From Anaerolineaceae bacterium (GTDB lineage Bacteria; Chloroflexota; Anaerolineae; Promineifilales; Promineifilaceae): a stretch of DNA of 64,000 nt. A model generated the notes under the pieces. The model was not told the origin of the DNA. It saw only the letters and a list, made by a program, of their open reading frames with translations, and made no database searches. The translations under genes were made by a program, and so were the position numbers. Within the stretch, counting starts at the first letter, position 1; each line of letters begins with the position of its first letter. Positions 34,754 through 43,174 of this stretch are shown here, piece after piece. The stretch is from the NCBI GenBank assembly GCA_002699125.1, contig PABI01000078.1, forward strand, positions 62,001 through 126,000, in the 5' to 3' direction.

Positions 34754-34791
34754 AAAGAGGGTGAATTACGGCCGTAACGTATCCCCCTTTT
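34754..34791. terminator. Hairpin with T-run after the threonine synthase-receiver gene
   Basis: AAAAGAGGG and CCCCCTTTT flank a central TTACGGCCGTAA palindrome, with one G/A mismatch in the outer stem, and the right arm runs into a T-run. It lies about 40 bp after the stop at 34714 and could end transcription in the plus direction. It contains one copy of the dispersed ACGGCCGT motif. Confidence 0.45.
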
Positions 34792-34927
34792 CTCCTCCCA
34801 GTACAAACGCACCATTCATTTCGCTTGTCCAAAAGCCAAAATAGGACCACAATGTGAATTGCAAAAATATTGATATCTATGGCACAATAATCGCGCTTGA
34901 TACACACTAACTTGGTCAGCTAACTAT

Positions 34928-36202
34928 ATGTATATGGACAAAACAACAATACCGCTTGCAAAAATCTTGTACATCGAAGACGATCCCGCCAGTCGCCGGT
35001 TGGTACAGCGCGTGCTGGACAATAAAGGGTACGATGTGGTTGTAGCCGCCGATGGGCTTGAAGGCATTTCCATGGCCCGCGAACACCATCCCAACCTTAT
35101 CCTAATGGATATCAATCTGCCAAGCATGGATGGTCGTGAAATTACCACGCGTCTACGCAGCCTGCCTAACTTTTCAGACACGCCCATTGTGGCCCTAACC
35201 GCCAACCACAGTCCGGGAAGCCGTGAACTGGCCCTGGCCGCGGGTTGTACCGGCTTTCTTACCAAGCCAATTGATGTTTCCATATTCCCCAACCAGGTGA
35301 ATGCCTACCTGCACGGCCATGCCGAGCCCCTCTCCAAAGAAGAGCACAGCGAGCATCTCCAGCGGCATGCCCAAAATCTGGTGGAACGGCTGGAAAGTAA
35401 AATTCATGAGCTGGAAAGCGCCAACAAACGACTGCGCGAACTGGACCGCCTCAAGAGCGATTTTATCATCATGGTTTCCCATGAGCTGCGCACGCCGCTG
35501 ACCTTAATCAGTGGCTACGCCCATTTGTTGGATGAACAGGTAAAGCAAACCGATAATACACTGCCCGCGGAAATGGTCTCCGGCGTGGCCGAAGGGCTAA
35601 ATCTAGGCGTTACGCGCATGCGGGATGTGGTGAATGAAATCATCAAAGTTGCTCGCATTGCCTCCGGCACGCTGGACCTGGCTTTAGGCCCCGTGCGCAT
35701 CTCTGAAGTTGTTCAAGATATCTTTGAAGAGTTTGGTGAAGTGTGCAATAAGCGGCGGCTCAATGTGCAAATTGGGGATCTCTCCAAGCTGCCAATCGTC
35801 CAGGGGGATGGCGAACAGTTGAAGTCGGCTATTTACCACATTTTTAGCAACGCTGTAAAATACACGCCAGACGGCGGCAGTATTTTTGTTGTCGGTCGTG
35901 CTGTTGGTGATACGATTGATTTGATTATTCAAGATACCGGTATTGGCATTCCGGACAGCGAACATCGTCGCATTTTTGACCAATTTTATACGCTGGGTTC
36001 TATTGAGCACCACTCAACCAGCAAATTTGCTTTTCAAGGTGGCGGTTTAGGATTAGGGTTGGCCATTGTAAAAGGAATTATTGAGGCACATAACGGCCGT
36101 GTTTGGGTAGAGAGTGAACGACGCGATCCAGACCAATTCCCGGGCAGCACCTTCCACATTTTGCTACCTTTGGAGCAAGTAAACCAGACTGTAGAACTTT
36201 AA
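34928..36202 (+). CDS. Receiver-histidine kinase hybrid (REC-HisKA-HATPase)
   Basis: This 424-aa protein places the receiver first: acidic pocket IEDDP, phospho-acceptor Asp61 (LILMDINLPSMDG), Lys113 (LTKPID). A short coiled linker (about 130-170, LVERLESKIHELESANKRL) leads to the kinase with His185 (MVSHELRTPLTLISGY), NAVKYTPDGGS, DTGIGIPDSEHRRIF and GLGLGLAIVKGIIEAH. It has no membrane span or sensor domain, so its kinase is probably controlled by its own receiver. It could be an upstream or downstream relay to the receivers nearby. The start may be ATG 34928 or 34934; no clear Shine-Dalgarno was found. It follows the thrC-receiver gene by about 210 bp. Confidence 0.92.
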   Translation: MYMDKTTIPLAKILYIEDDPASRRLVQRVLDNKGYDVVVAADGLEGISMAREHHPNLILMDINLPSMDGREITTRLRSLPNFSDTPIVALTANHSPGSRELALAAGCTGFLTKPIDVSIFPNQVNAYLHGHAEPLSKEEHSEHLQRHAQNLVERLESKIHELESANKRLRELDRLKSDFIIMVSHELRTPLTLISGYAHLLDEQVKQTDNTLPAEMVSGVAEGLNLGVTRMRDVVNEIIKVARIASGTLDLALGPVRISEVVQDIFEEFGEVCNKRRLNVQIGDLSKLPIVQGDGEQLKSAIYHIFSNAVKYTPDGGSIFVVGRAVGDTIDLIIQDTGIGIPDSEHRRIFDQFYTLGSIEHHSTSKFAFQGGGLGLGLAIVKGIIEAHNGRVWVESERRDPDQFPGSTFHILLPLEQVNQTVEL

Positions 36203-36358
36203 CTTCAACCGTACGCCAGAACGATTAATCCGGGCTCTTACCCATCCTGTATCCTTGCCGACTCACCCATTTTCATACATACCTGACGCGCCTAACGCTC
36301 GTTAGCCTATGTGTTTTCCAATTTGTCATTTGTTCAGTTTGTACTGTAATGGAGAAAC

Positions 36359-37357
36359 ATGGCAACGCCACCCGGCAAACCCTCAGCAGTAAGCGTTCCA
36401 ACAGAAAAAGAACCTGAGGAAACGTCTGCTCAGGCTAGCAGCCAGCAGTGGAGTTTAGGACTACTTTGGGGATTGTTATCACCACTCTTTTTGGGCATTG
36501 TGCCTATTTTGGCCAAAGTGGCTTACGCGGCCGGTGTCAACGTCCTCACCGTAGTTGCATTTCGAACGGTCATTGCGGCCGTTTTTTTGTGGCTGGGGAT
36601 GCTGCTGTTCAAACGTCAGCTCATTCGCAGTTCACTGCCGGCCGTCCTTAGCAGCATGATCGCCGGAGCCATCAATGGTCTGGGCTCCATCTTCTTCTAC
36701 ACCAGTCTAACCCGCATCGACGCCTCTCTGGGCCAATTGGTCAACATCACCTATTTGGTGTTTGTAACGGTTTTTTTGCGGCTGGCGGGGCAAACCATTT
36801 CCGTGCTCACCATTTTTCGCACGATCCTGACAATTGGCGCGATCTACCTGCTCACGCGCGGGGGCGCGGGGCCGGCAGATTGGCTGGGGGTAGGCATGAT
36901 GCTTGTTGCCGCCATCACCTATGCCATTCAGCTGGTGCTCAGCCAGCGCATTATGCTGGACATACCTGCACCCACCATGACGCTGTACGCCATCACTGCG
37001 ATGGCGGCCGTTGTGACCGTGGCCTGGTTTGTCGCCCCGGTGGATCTGGCGCTGGTTAGCACAGACGGCTGGCAGGCGATTGGTTGGATGGCCCTGGTAA
37101 CCGCGCTTTCTCGCCTGACGCTCTTTTTGGGGGTCAAAGCCATGGGCAGCATTCAAACGGCACTGCTGGGTGTGTCCGAAGTGGTGGTAACGATTGTGAT
37201 TGCGGCCATTTTTCTGGGTGAGCGTCTAACGTTGCTGCAATGGGTAGGTGCGGCTGTTTTAATGGTAAGCATCTTCCTAGTGCGCTTTGAAAAAGGCGTG
37301 CCCCGCTTCATCGACTGGTGGCAGTTCCTCTGGCGCCGTTTTTTGCCAAAGAAGTAA
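36359..37357 (+). CDS. EamA/DMT-family membrane transporter
   Basis: This 332-aa inner-membrane protein belongs to the drug/metabolite transporter superfamily. After a ~30-residue soluble N-terminus it has about ten hydrophobic spans in two EamA repeats (first about 35-165, LWGLLSPLFLGIVPILAKV; second about 180-320, with LGVSEVVVTIVIAAIFLGERL). Members export amino acids, nucleosides or other metabolites; the substrate here cannot be told. GGAGA precedes ATG 36359. It is convergent with the NDH-2 gene, with a shared inverted repeat between them. Confidence 0.9.
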   Translation: MATPPGKPSAVSVPTEKEPEETSAQASSQQWSLGLLWGLLSPLFLGIVPILAKVAYAAGVNVLTVVAFRTVIAAVFLWLGMLLFKRQLIRSSLPAVLSSMIAGAINGLGSIFFYTSLTRIDASLGQLVNITYLVFVTVFLRLAGQTISVLTIFRTILTIGAIYLLTRGGAGPADWLGVGMMLVAAITYAIQLVLSQRIMLDIPAPTMTLYAITAMAAVVTVAWFVAPVDLALVSTDGWQAIGWMALVTALSRLTLFLGVKAMGSIQTALLGVSEVVVTIVIAAIFLGERLTLLQWVGAAVLMVSIFLVRFEKGVPRFIDWWQFLWRRFLPKK

Positions 37358-37390
37358 TCATCCGTTTTCTTCCCCGTTTAAATGATGCGG

Positions 37391-37438
37391 GAAACGTGAT
37401 GCATGAGAAAATTCAGTCAGTTTCACGCATCACGTTTC
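37391..37438. terminator. Perfect 12-bp inverted repeat between convergent genes
   Basis: GAAACGTGATGC (37391-37402) and GCATCACGTTTC (37427-37438) form a perfect hairpin with a 24-nt loop in the 84-bp gap between the convergent transporter and NDH-2 genes. No long T-run follows, so it may be a weak bidirectional terminator or one of the dispersed hairpin repeats. Confidence 0.45.
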
Positions 37439-37441
37439 ACT

Positions 37442-38761
37442 TCATGTTTGTTGTACCGGTTCCAGCGGCACGTCAGCCACCCTGGGCACCTGATCCTCCG
37501 CCTGTCGGGTAATGAGCAAGGCGGGACGGCTGTGCGTAAAGTAGCTCCAGGCCCACTGCAAAAAGACAATCAGTCGGTTCTGGAAGCCAGCTAGGTAAAG
37601 CAAATGAACAATCCACCAGAGATGCCAGGCCAGCACGCCCACCAGCCGCAGCGAGCCGATTTGCACCACGGCCGTTTGCCGGCCAATTTGCGCCATGTCA
37701 CCCCGATTTTTGTAGCGAAACGGCCGTGCCGTTTTGCCGTTCCAGCGGCGTTGCAGCAGCTTCGCCACGTACAGCCCCTGCTGAATTGCCACCTGGGCCA
37801 CGCCGGGCAGCGGTTGGCCGTCTTCATTTAAAACGTGCGCCAGATCGCCAATGACAAAAATGTTTTCATGTCCCGGCACGCTCAAGTCTGGCAGCACCTG
37901 CACCCGGCCCGTGCGGTCCAGTGACGCCCCCGACGCTTCGGCCAGCGCTTCACCCAGCGGCGACGCTTTGACACCCGCTGCCCACAGCACGGTTCGCGCC
38001 GGGATAACTTCTTCGTTGGTTTCGGCTTTGAGCGTGACGGTGGTGGGGGAAACGGCCGTTACCCGCGCCTTGGTGCGCACCGTAACCCCCATTTTCTCTA
38101 AAGCCGCCGCCGCCTTTTGCGACAATGTCGCATCGTAGGTGGGCAAAATGTAGTCGGGCGACTGCACCAGGATGATGCGAGCATCGGCCGGATTGATGCG
38201 GCGGAATTCGTGGCGCAGCGCTTTGTGGGCCACTTCGGCCAGGGCTCCGGCCATCTCCACACCCGTTGGTCCACCACCGATGATGACAAACGTCAGCCAG
38301 GCGCGCATCGTTTCCGGGTCCACAGCCCGTTCCGCCATTTCAAAGGCAGACAGCACCCGCCGTCGAATCTCCAAAGCGTCTTCCACCTTTTTAAGGGGGG
38401 GTGCCCACTGCTGCCACTCGTCGTTGCCAAAATAATGGTAGCCCGCACCCGCCGCCACAATGAGCGTGTCGTAAGGCACGGTGCCATCGCGCAGCAGTAC
38501 TTCCTGTTTGTCAACATCGAATCCGGTCACTTCGCCCAGAAGCACGCGGGCATTTTGCTGCCTTTTAAACAGCCGACGCAGCGGCGAAGCAATATCGGCC
38601 GGAGAAAGATGGCCAGTCGCCACCTGGTAAAGCAATGGTTGGAATAAATGATGATTACGGCGATCGATCAGCGTCACCTCAACAGGTGCCCGCTTCAATG
38701 CCTGGGCGACGTTCACGCCGCCAAAGCCACCACCGACAATTACAACTCGTTTTGGGTTCAT
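37442..38761 (-). CDS. ndh: Type II NADH dehydrogenase (NDH-2) / FAD-dependent oxidoreductase
   Basis: This 439-aa flavoprotein oxidises NADH and passes electrons to quinone at the membrane without pumping protons. The N-terminus is the FAD-binding fold (RVVIVGGGFGGVNVAQAL), a second dinucleotide fold is FVIIGGGPTGVEMAGALAE, and the quinone/FAD region has IFVIGDLAHV. A hydrophobic stretch near the C-terminus (LVGVLAWHLWWIVHLLYLAGF) fits the membrane anchor seen in this family. The track ORF starts 13 codons earlier, but ATG 38761 has AAGGAGG 8 nt upstream. It is 91 bp downstream of the LuxR-type regulator on the same strand. Confidence 0.92.
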   Translation of the reverse strand: MNPKRVVIVGGGFGGVNVAQALKRAPVEVTLIDRRNHHLFQPLLYQVATGHLSPADIASPLRRLFKRQQNARVLLGEVTGFDVDKQEVLLRDGTVPYDTLIVAAGAGYHYFGNDEWQQWAPPLKKVEDALEIRRRVLSAFEMAERAVDPETMRAWLTFVIIGGGPTGVEMAGALAEVAHKALRHEFRRINPADARIILVQSPDYILPTYDATLSQKAAAALEKMGVTVRTKARVTAVSPTTVTLKAETNEEVIPARTVLWAAGVKASPLGEALAEASGASLDRTGRVQVLPDLSVPGHENIFVIGDLAHVLNEDGQPLPGVAQVAIQQGLYVAKLLQRRWNGKTARPFRYKNRGDMAQIGRQTAVVQIGSLRLVGVLAWHLWWIVHLLYLAGFQNRLIVFLQWAWSYFTHSRPALLITRQAEDQVPRVADVPLEPVQQT

Positions 38762-38852
38762 TGTTATGCCTCCTTGCAAAAATGAATCTGCAAGCAGCAT
38801 ATTGTTTTAGGGAGTAAAAGTGATCCACCGAAGGGATGAGCAGGGGGTGGAT

Positions 38853-41498
38853 TTAAGGTTGAATTAAACCAAGCTCCTGGGCGCGGGAGACCGCCTGGAC
38901 GCGGCTGGAAACGCCCAGCTTGCCGTAAATGTTGTTGACGTGGGATTTTATGGTGCTGAGGGCCACAAATAGCTCCTCAGCAATTTCCCGGTTTTTTAGG
39001 CCAGCGGCGATGAGATTAAGTACCTCTAGTTCGCGTTCGCTGAGAGGATCAATAAGAGGCTGTTGGCGTTCTGGCTGGAGTTTTGGAGGAACGGCCGTAT
39101 CCACGCCACCACCCGCTTGCATCACAGGCGCAGGCAAATTGGCCTTCAACCAATGCACCACTTCATCCACCCCCATTTCAGATGTAAAAGGAAAGGTCTC
39201 CGGATTAACGTTGGCCGGCAAAAACGGCTCCACCTGTTCTTTTATAATCTGTACACCCAGGGGATGATGGTAAACGTAATGCAAAACGGCCGCACCCCAC
39301 GGCTCCTGCGAGAACTCTGTGACGCCAAAACGGCCGAATGCCGCCAGCACCTCCAACGTCTGCGGCACCAGTTGGGTTTTGTGCGCTTCATCCAGCGCCC
39401 GCCACAAATAATGGTAGGCCAGCTCGGTGCTGCCGGCGCGATCGGCCATAATGCCCAGGCCTTCCAACGTTTGCACCAGGCCGCCCCGATCGCCATTTTC
39501 CTGATAGATGGCCAGGCTTTGCTGATAAAGTTGCTCAGCTTGAGCAAAATCACCCTCCTCTGTGGCAATCTCGGCCAGCGAGCCCAGGGCAAGCGCCATG
39601 CCGCCCGTATCGGCAAACGCTTCGCGAATGTCGTACCCGGCCTGGTAATGCTGCCGGGCAGCGGCCAAATTCCCCCGCAGGCGCATGATCGTGCCCAACT
39701 GGTTGTGGATAGATGCTAAAAACCAATGATTTTTTGCCTGGGTAACAGCATTAAGGGTGCTCTGCGCCAGACGATAAGCTTCGTCCAAATTCCCTTCATG
39801 CAAAGCAGCGCTGATGAGGCTGTGGCCGGCGTAGGCCAAATTTTGCCGGTCGTGGCGCGCTTCGGCCCGCTGCCACGCCTCCTGCCCCAGTTCAATGCCA
39901 CGCTTCACGTCCCCGGCAATGACGGCCAACAACGAAAGCGGTGCCAATGGGTCCGTGCCGGCACCGGGCGGCGGCAGCTTGTCCAGCTTTTCATAGAGGG
40001 CTGCGGCCGTTTCCGCCATTTCCGTTGCTTCAGCAATGCGGCCAAAGCGCATTTCTAACCAGCTGGCGCAGGTGAGCAGTTGGGCCAGGGCGCAATCTCG
40101 TGCAGTGGAAGGGGGTGCTTGTTGCAGGCTGGTAACGGCCGTCTGGAACATCCCCACCCCTTCCCGAAAACGGCCCTGGTATTGGAAAAACGTGTGCAGT
40201 GCCGTCGCCGCCTCTTCCAAAGCAGCTGCATCCTGCTGCTCCGCTGCCCACCGCCACGCCACCCGGATATTTTTGAGTTCTTCAGCCACCTCCAGCACCA
40301 TCTGCTTTTGCGCGCCGCCGGTCATCGGTTCAAAGCGATCGCGTAAAAAGTGGGTGAAGGTATGGGCGTGACGGTTCAGGATGTCGTGATGCTCCTCGGG
40401 GAATTCAGCCAGCTTTTCGTAGGCAAACTGGCAAAGGAGTTCGTGGATTTGGTAACGGCCGTTTTCCTCCAACCGCAGCAGCGATTTATCTACCAGCGCC
40501 GACAGCACCGGCAGGGAAGCCTCGGCCACAATCTCGGCCACCTCCCGCCGGAAACCGCCGCGAAAAACAGAAAGCCGGGCAAAAACTTGCTGCTCCTCTG
40601 ACGATAAGGTTTGCCAGGAATAGGCAAAAACCGCCCGCATGCTGCGATGCCGCTCTGGCACGTCACGCAAAGCCGTGGCGAGAAAATCCAGGTTTTGGCG
40701 AATCTCTTTGACAATGTCGGCACAGGTGAGGGAGCGCAGCCAGGAGGCAGCCAGCTCCAGCGCTAGGGGCATCCCCTCTGTCAGCCGGCAAATCTCGATA
40801 ACCATTTCAGCCTCATCCTCCAGGGAAAAATCCCAGCGCACCTGACGGGCTCGTTCAGCAAAGAGGGCTACGGCATCACAATCCTGCCATGCTGTCATTT
40901 GGCGGCTGGTGGGTGTGAGCAAGCCCGTGAGCGAGTACACCCATTCGCCGCCTAAATTGAGCCGCTCACGTGAGGTAACCAGGCATTTTACCTGGGGTGC
41001 GCCGGCGAGGAGTTGGGTGAGAACGGCCGCACCTTCCAGCAGCTGCTCAAAATTGTCCAACACCAGCAGCAATGTTTTTTCAGCCAGATAGCTGCCTACC
41101 TGCGCCAGCGGCTCACCCTGGCCGGACAGAGAAACGCCCAGCGCGTCGGCAATGGTCGCAACAAGCAGTTCTGCCGACGACACCGCCTGCAACGGCACAA
41201 AAACCACCCCATCGGCAAATTCAAATTGCACAGCGTGGGCCAGTTCAATCGCCAGGCGTGTTTTGCCCATGCCGCCTGGACCAACCAGCGTCAACAGACG
41301 GCAAGCCGGATCGGTCAAAAGGCGCGTGGCCTCCTGGCATTCACGCTGGCGGCCAATAAATTGGGTCAGATGCGCAGGCAGATTAGACAAAATTGTTGAT
41401 CCCTGTTTGTTGGTGGCTGCGAATTGCTTATCGAGCGCCGATTCTACCATCTCTTGAGAGATTGTCAGGGGGTATCCCTTACGAATTCCACCCCCCAT
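38853..41498 (-). CDS. LuxR-family regulator with NB-ARC-like ATPase and TPR repeats
   Basis: This ~880-aa protein is a large signal-integrating transcription factor of the MalT/STAND type. Walker A is GPGGMGKT (residues 82-89 in the track numbering), in a P-loop domain reaching about residue 330 with VLDNFEQLL and EGMPLALELAASW. The middle (about 430-760) is helical TPR-like repeats. The C-terminus is a LuxR helix-turn-helix (LSERELEVLNLIAAGLKNREIAEEL, then STIKSHVNNIYGKLG). The track start (41525) lacks a properly spaced Shine-Dalgarno; ATG 41498 has GAAGG 5 nt upstream and ATG 41450 is another option. It is divergent from the cupin gene. Inducer unknown. Confidence 0.9.
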   Translation of the reverse strand: MGGGIRKGYPLTISQEMVESALDKQFAATNKQGSTILSNLPAHLTQFIGRQRECQEATRLLTDPACRLLTLVGPGGMGKTRLAIELAHAVQFEFADGVVFVPLQAVSSAELLVATIADALGVSLSGQGEPLAQVGSYLAEKTLLLVLDNFEQLLEGAAVLTQLLAGAPQVKCLVTSRERLNLGGEWVYSLTGLLTPTSRQMTAWQDCDAVALFAERARQVRWDFSLEDEAEMVIEICRLTEGMPLALELAASWLRSLTCADIVKEIRQNLDFLATALRDVPERHRSMRAVFAYSWQTLSSEEQQVFARLSVFRGGFRREVAEIVAEASLPVLSALVDKSLLRLEENGRYQIHELLCQFAYEKLAEFPEEHHDILNRHAHTFTHFLRDRFEPMTGGAQKQMVLEVAEELKNIRVAWRWAAEQQDAAALEEAATALHTFFQYQGRFREGVGMFQTAVTSLQQAPPSTARDCALAQLLTCASWLEMRFGRIAEATEMAETAAALYEKLDKLPPPGAGTDPLAPLSLLAVIAGDVKRGIELGQEAWQRAEARHDRQNLAYAGHSLISAALHEGNLDEAYRLAQSTLNAVTQAKNHWFLASIHNQLGTIMRLRGNLAAARQHYQAGYDIREAFADTGGMALALGSLAEIATEEGDFAQAEQLYQQSLAIYQENGDRGGLVQTLEGLGIMADRAGSTELAYHYLWRALDEAHKTQLVPQTLEVLAAFGRFGVTEFSQEPWGAAVLHYVYHHPLGVQIIKEQVEPFLPANVNPETFPFTSEMGVDEVVHWLKANLPAPVMQAGGGVDTAVPPKLQPERQQPLIDPLSERELEVLNLIAAGLKNREIAEELFVALSTIKSHVNNIYGKLGVSSRVQAVSRAQELGLIQP

Positions 41499-41596
41499 TC
41501 CACCCTTCGGTGGGTGACGCTCCATCCCCTTGGCCAGTATGCTGGCAGCAACTTAATAACACGGACCGGCACGTAGGTGCCCAGAAGGAGATAAAC

Positions 41597-42025
41597 ATGA
41601 TTACTGTGGATTTAAACAACCTGGATTTAACCGAGTTCAGCGGCAAAGAAAAAGCCGGACTGCACTGCCTGGCAACTTTTCCGCTTTTTGGTGCCCACGG
41701 CAGCGAAAACTCGGCCACCGTCTATTTTGAGCTGGAGCCGGGCGATGCGCTGGGCTGGCACACAGACAGCGTGGAAGAACTGCTGCTCATCCTGAAAGGC
41801 GATGTAGAAGTCAGCGTCGGCGAAGAAACAGGCAAGCTAAAAGAAGGGCAGATTGCGCTGGTGCCTACGATGGTGCGGCACAATTTGCGCAACATCGGCA
41901 GTGAAAAAGCGCGTGTGTTGGGCTTTTTTGGCAGCGCCAACTTTGTGGCCACCTTCGACGAGGTCTGGCTGCCCACAAACTCGAACATGGTGGATACGGC
42001 CGCAATGGTCGCCCAGGCTGCTTAA
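41597..42025 (+). CDS. Small cupin-domain protein
   Basis: The track ORF starts at 41393, far inside the divergent regulator. The supported start is ATG 41597 (MITVDLNNLDLTEF), with AGAAGGAG 6 nt upstream, giving 142 aa. The core is a single cupin barrel: ALGWHTDSVEELLLILKGDVEVSVGEE and IALVPTMVRHNLRNIGSEKARVLGFF. One metal-ligand His is visible in each motif (GWHTDSVEE, VRHNL). Cupins bind small molecules or act as enzymes, and the specific role here is unknown. It may be a target of the divergent LuxR-type regulator. Confidence 0.85.
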   Translation: MITVDLNNLDLTEFSGKEKAGLHCLATFPLFGAHGSENSATVYFELEPGDALGWHTDSVEELLLILKGDVEVSVGEETGKLKEGQIALVPTMVRHNLRNIGSEKARVLGFFGSANFVATFDEVWLPTNSNMVDTAAMVAQAA

Positions 42026-42035
42026 TTTAGAAGCA

Positions 42036-42100
42036 ACCGCAAAGGCGCAGAGAACGCAGAGTTAAAAAAACTCCGTGTTCTCCGTGTCCTCCGCGGTGAA
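42036..42100. repeat. Dispersed CCGCGG/CTCCGTG-type repeat
   Basis: The gap between the cupin and the SnoaL-like gene holds AAAGGCGCAGAGAACGCAGAG followed by TCCGTGTTCTCCGTGTCCT and CCGCGGTGAA. Near-identical phrases occur at 59083-59150 and partial ones at 49072-49086. The repeat shows partial inverted symmetry and no coding potential. Confidence 0.55.
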
Positions 42101-42112
42101 TTCTTTTTCAGG

Positions 42113-42544
42113 ATGGATGAGATGAACGATTTAAGCCCAAAAGAAGTAGTGTTGGCCTTTTTTGAGCAGGTTCGGACAGGCAAAAATGTGCAGGCGGCAT
42201 ACGAACTGCTGGCCGAAACCCATCTGGCGCACCAGGTCGTTTCCGGCTGCGAATACGCTATCACCCGCACCCCGGCCGACTACGCGGCCCACATCGCCGA
42301 GATGCACGCTACCTATGGTGATTTCCGCCTGACGGTGGAAGAGCTGCTGGCCGAGGGAGACAAGGTATACGTGCGCTGGCAGCAGCAGGGCGTGCATTCT
42401 GGCCAACTTTTTGACATCGCGCCCACACAACGGCCGCTTAGCGAACGAGCCAGTGCCGTTTACCGGGTAGCCCAGGGAAAAATCGTTGAGTACTGGATTC
42501 AGATCGAAACAGACGGCGTGCGGCGGCAGTTGGAAAGTTTTTAA
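42113..42544 (+). CDS. SnoaL-like/NTF2-fold protein (ester cyclase type)
   Basis: This 143-aa protein has the NTF2-like fold of SnoaL polyketide cyclases and related proteins (PKEVVLAFFEQVRTGKN, then AAHIAEMHATYGDFRLTVEELLAEGDKVYVRWQQQGVHSG). Most members of this fold in bacteria have no proven enzymatic role. There is no polyketide cluster here, so a general metabolite-binding or stress function is possible. The start may be ATG 42113 or 42122. It follows the cupin gene on the same strand after the dispersed repeat. Confidence 0.8.
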   Translation: MDEMNDLSPKEVVLAFFEQVRTGKNVQAAYELLAETHLAHQVVSGCEYAITRTPADYAAHIAEMHATYGDFRLTVEELLAEGDKVYVRWQQQGVHSGQLFDIAPTQRPLSERASAVYRVAQGKIVEYWIQIETDGVRRQLESF

Positions 42545-42580
42545 AGTCTGCCATTTATAAGAGATCATGGAGGAATCCCC

Positions 42581-43051
42581 ATGCAACCACAATTAGTTCT
42601 GACCATCATGGACAATTTCGCCACTGAAGCGTTTAACCAGGCAGTGCGCAAGGGAACGTGGCGCGCCATTGTAAGCTGGTTTACCAGACAATGTAACTGC
42701 TTGCTGCCACTCGATCGGGATAAGCTCAGGCGCATCATGCGCGGTCAGCGGTACCTTGGCCTGCAAACCGTGCCGCTGGACCAGATTGTGGGCAGTGAAG
42801 GCCGGCACCAGGAATTCGACCGGGCCTTTTTCCCCCGCCAGACCCACACCATGGAGCGCTGGCTCAGCCTGGCCAAAGCACACTATCAATCAGTAACGCT
42901 GCCACCCATTAATCTGATTAAGGTGGACAACAACTACTTTGTCACCGACGGCAACCATCGTATTTCGGTGGCACGGGCTTTAGAACAGCAGTTTATTGAG
43001 GCGGAAGTGGTGGAAGTTTTGACAGCCGTTCCCTTCCCATCACCCTGCTAA
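42581..43051 (+). CDS. ParB-like/sulfiredoxin-fold domain protein of unknown function
   Basis: The second half of this 156-aa protein carries a ParB/Srx-type motif: NLIKVDNNYFVTDGNHRISVARAL. This fold occurs in ParB nucleases/CTPases and in unrelated small proteins. The N-terminal part (LTIMDNFATEAFNQAVRKG, CNCLLPLDRDKLRRIM) matches nothing I know. There is no helix-turn-helix, so it is unlikely to be a chromosome-partition ParB. GGAGGA precedes ATG 42581. Function unknown. Confidence 0.7.
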   Translation: MQPQLVLTIMDNFATEAFNQAVRKGTWRAIVSWFTRQCNCLLPLDRDKLRRIMRGQRYLGLQTVPLDQIVGSEGRHQEFDRAFFPRQTHTMERWLSLAKAHYQSVTLPPINLIKVDNNYFVTDGNHRISVARALEQQFIEAEVVEVLTAVPFPSPC

Positions 43052-43174
43052 CATTTTTTCGCCCTCTTCACGGGGCAGTAGGGTTTCAGTCGAACGGTCG
43101 TACATCAGCAGCGGGCAAACTCTGGCAGAATAAATTCATCGTATTATCAAGCATTTGGTATTGGAGTCTCGAAC

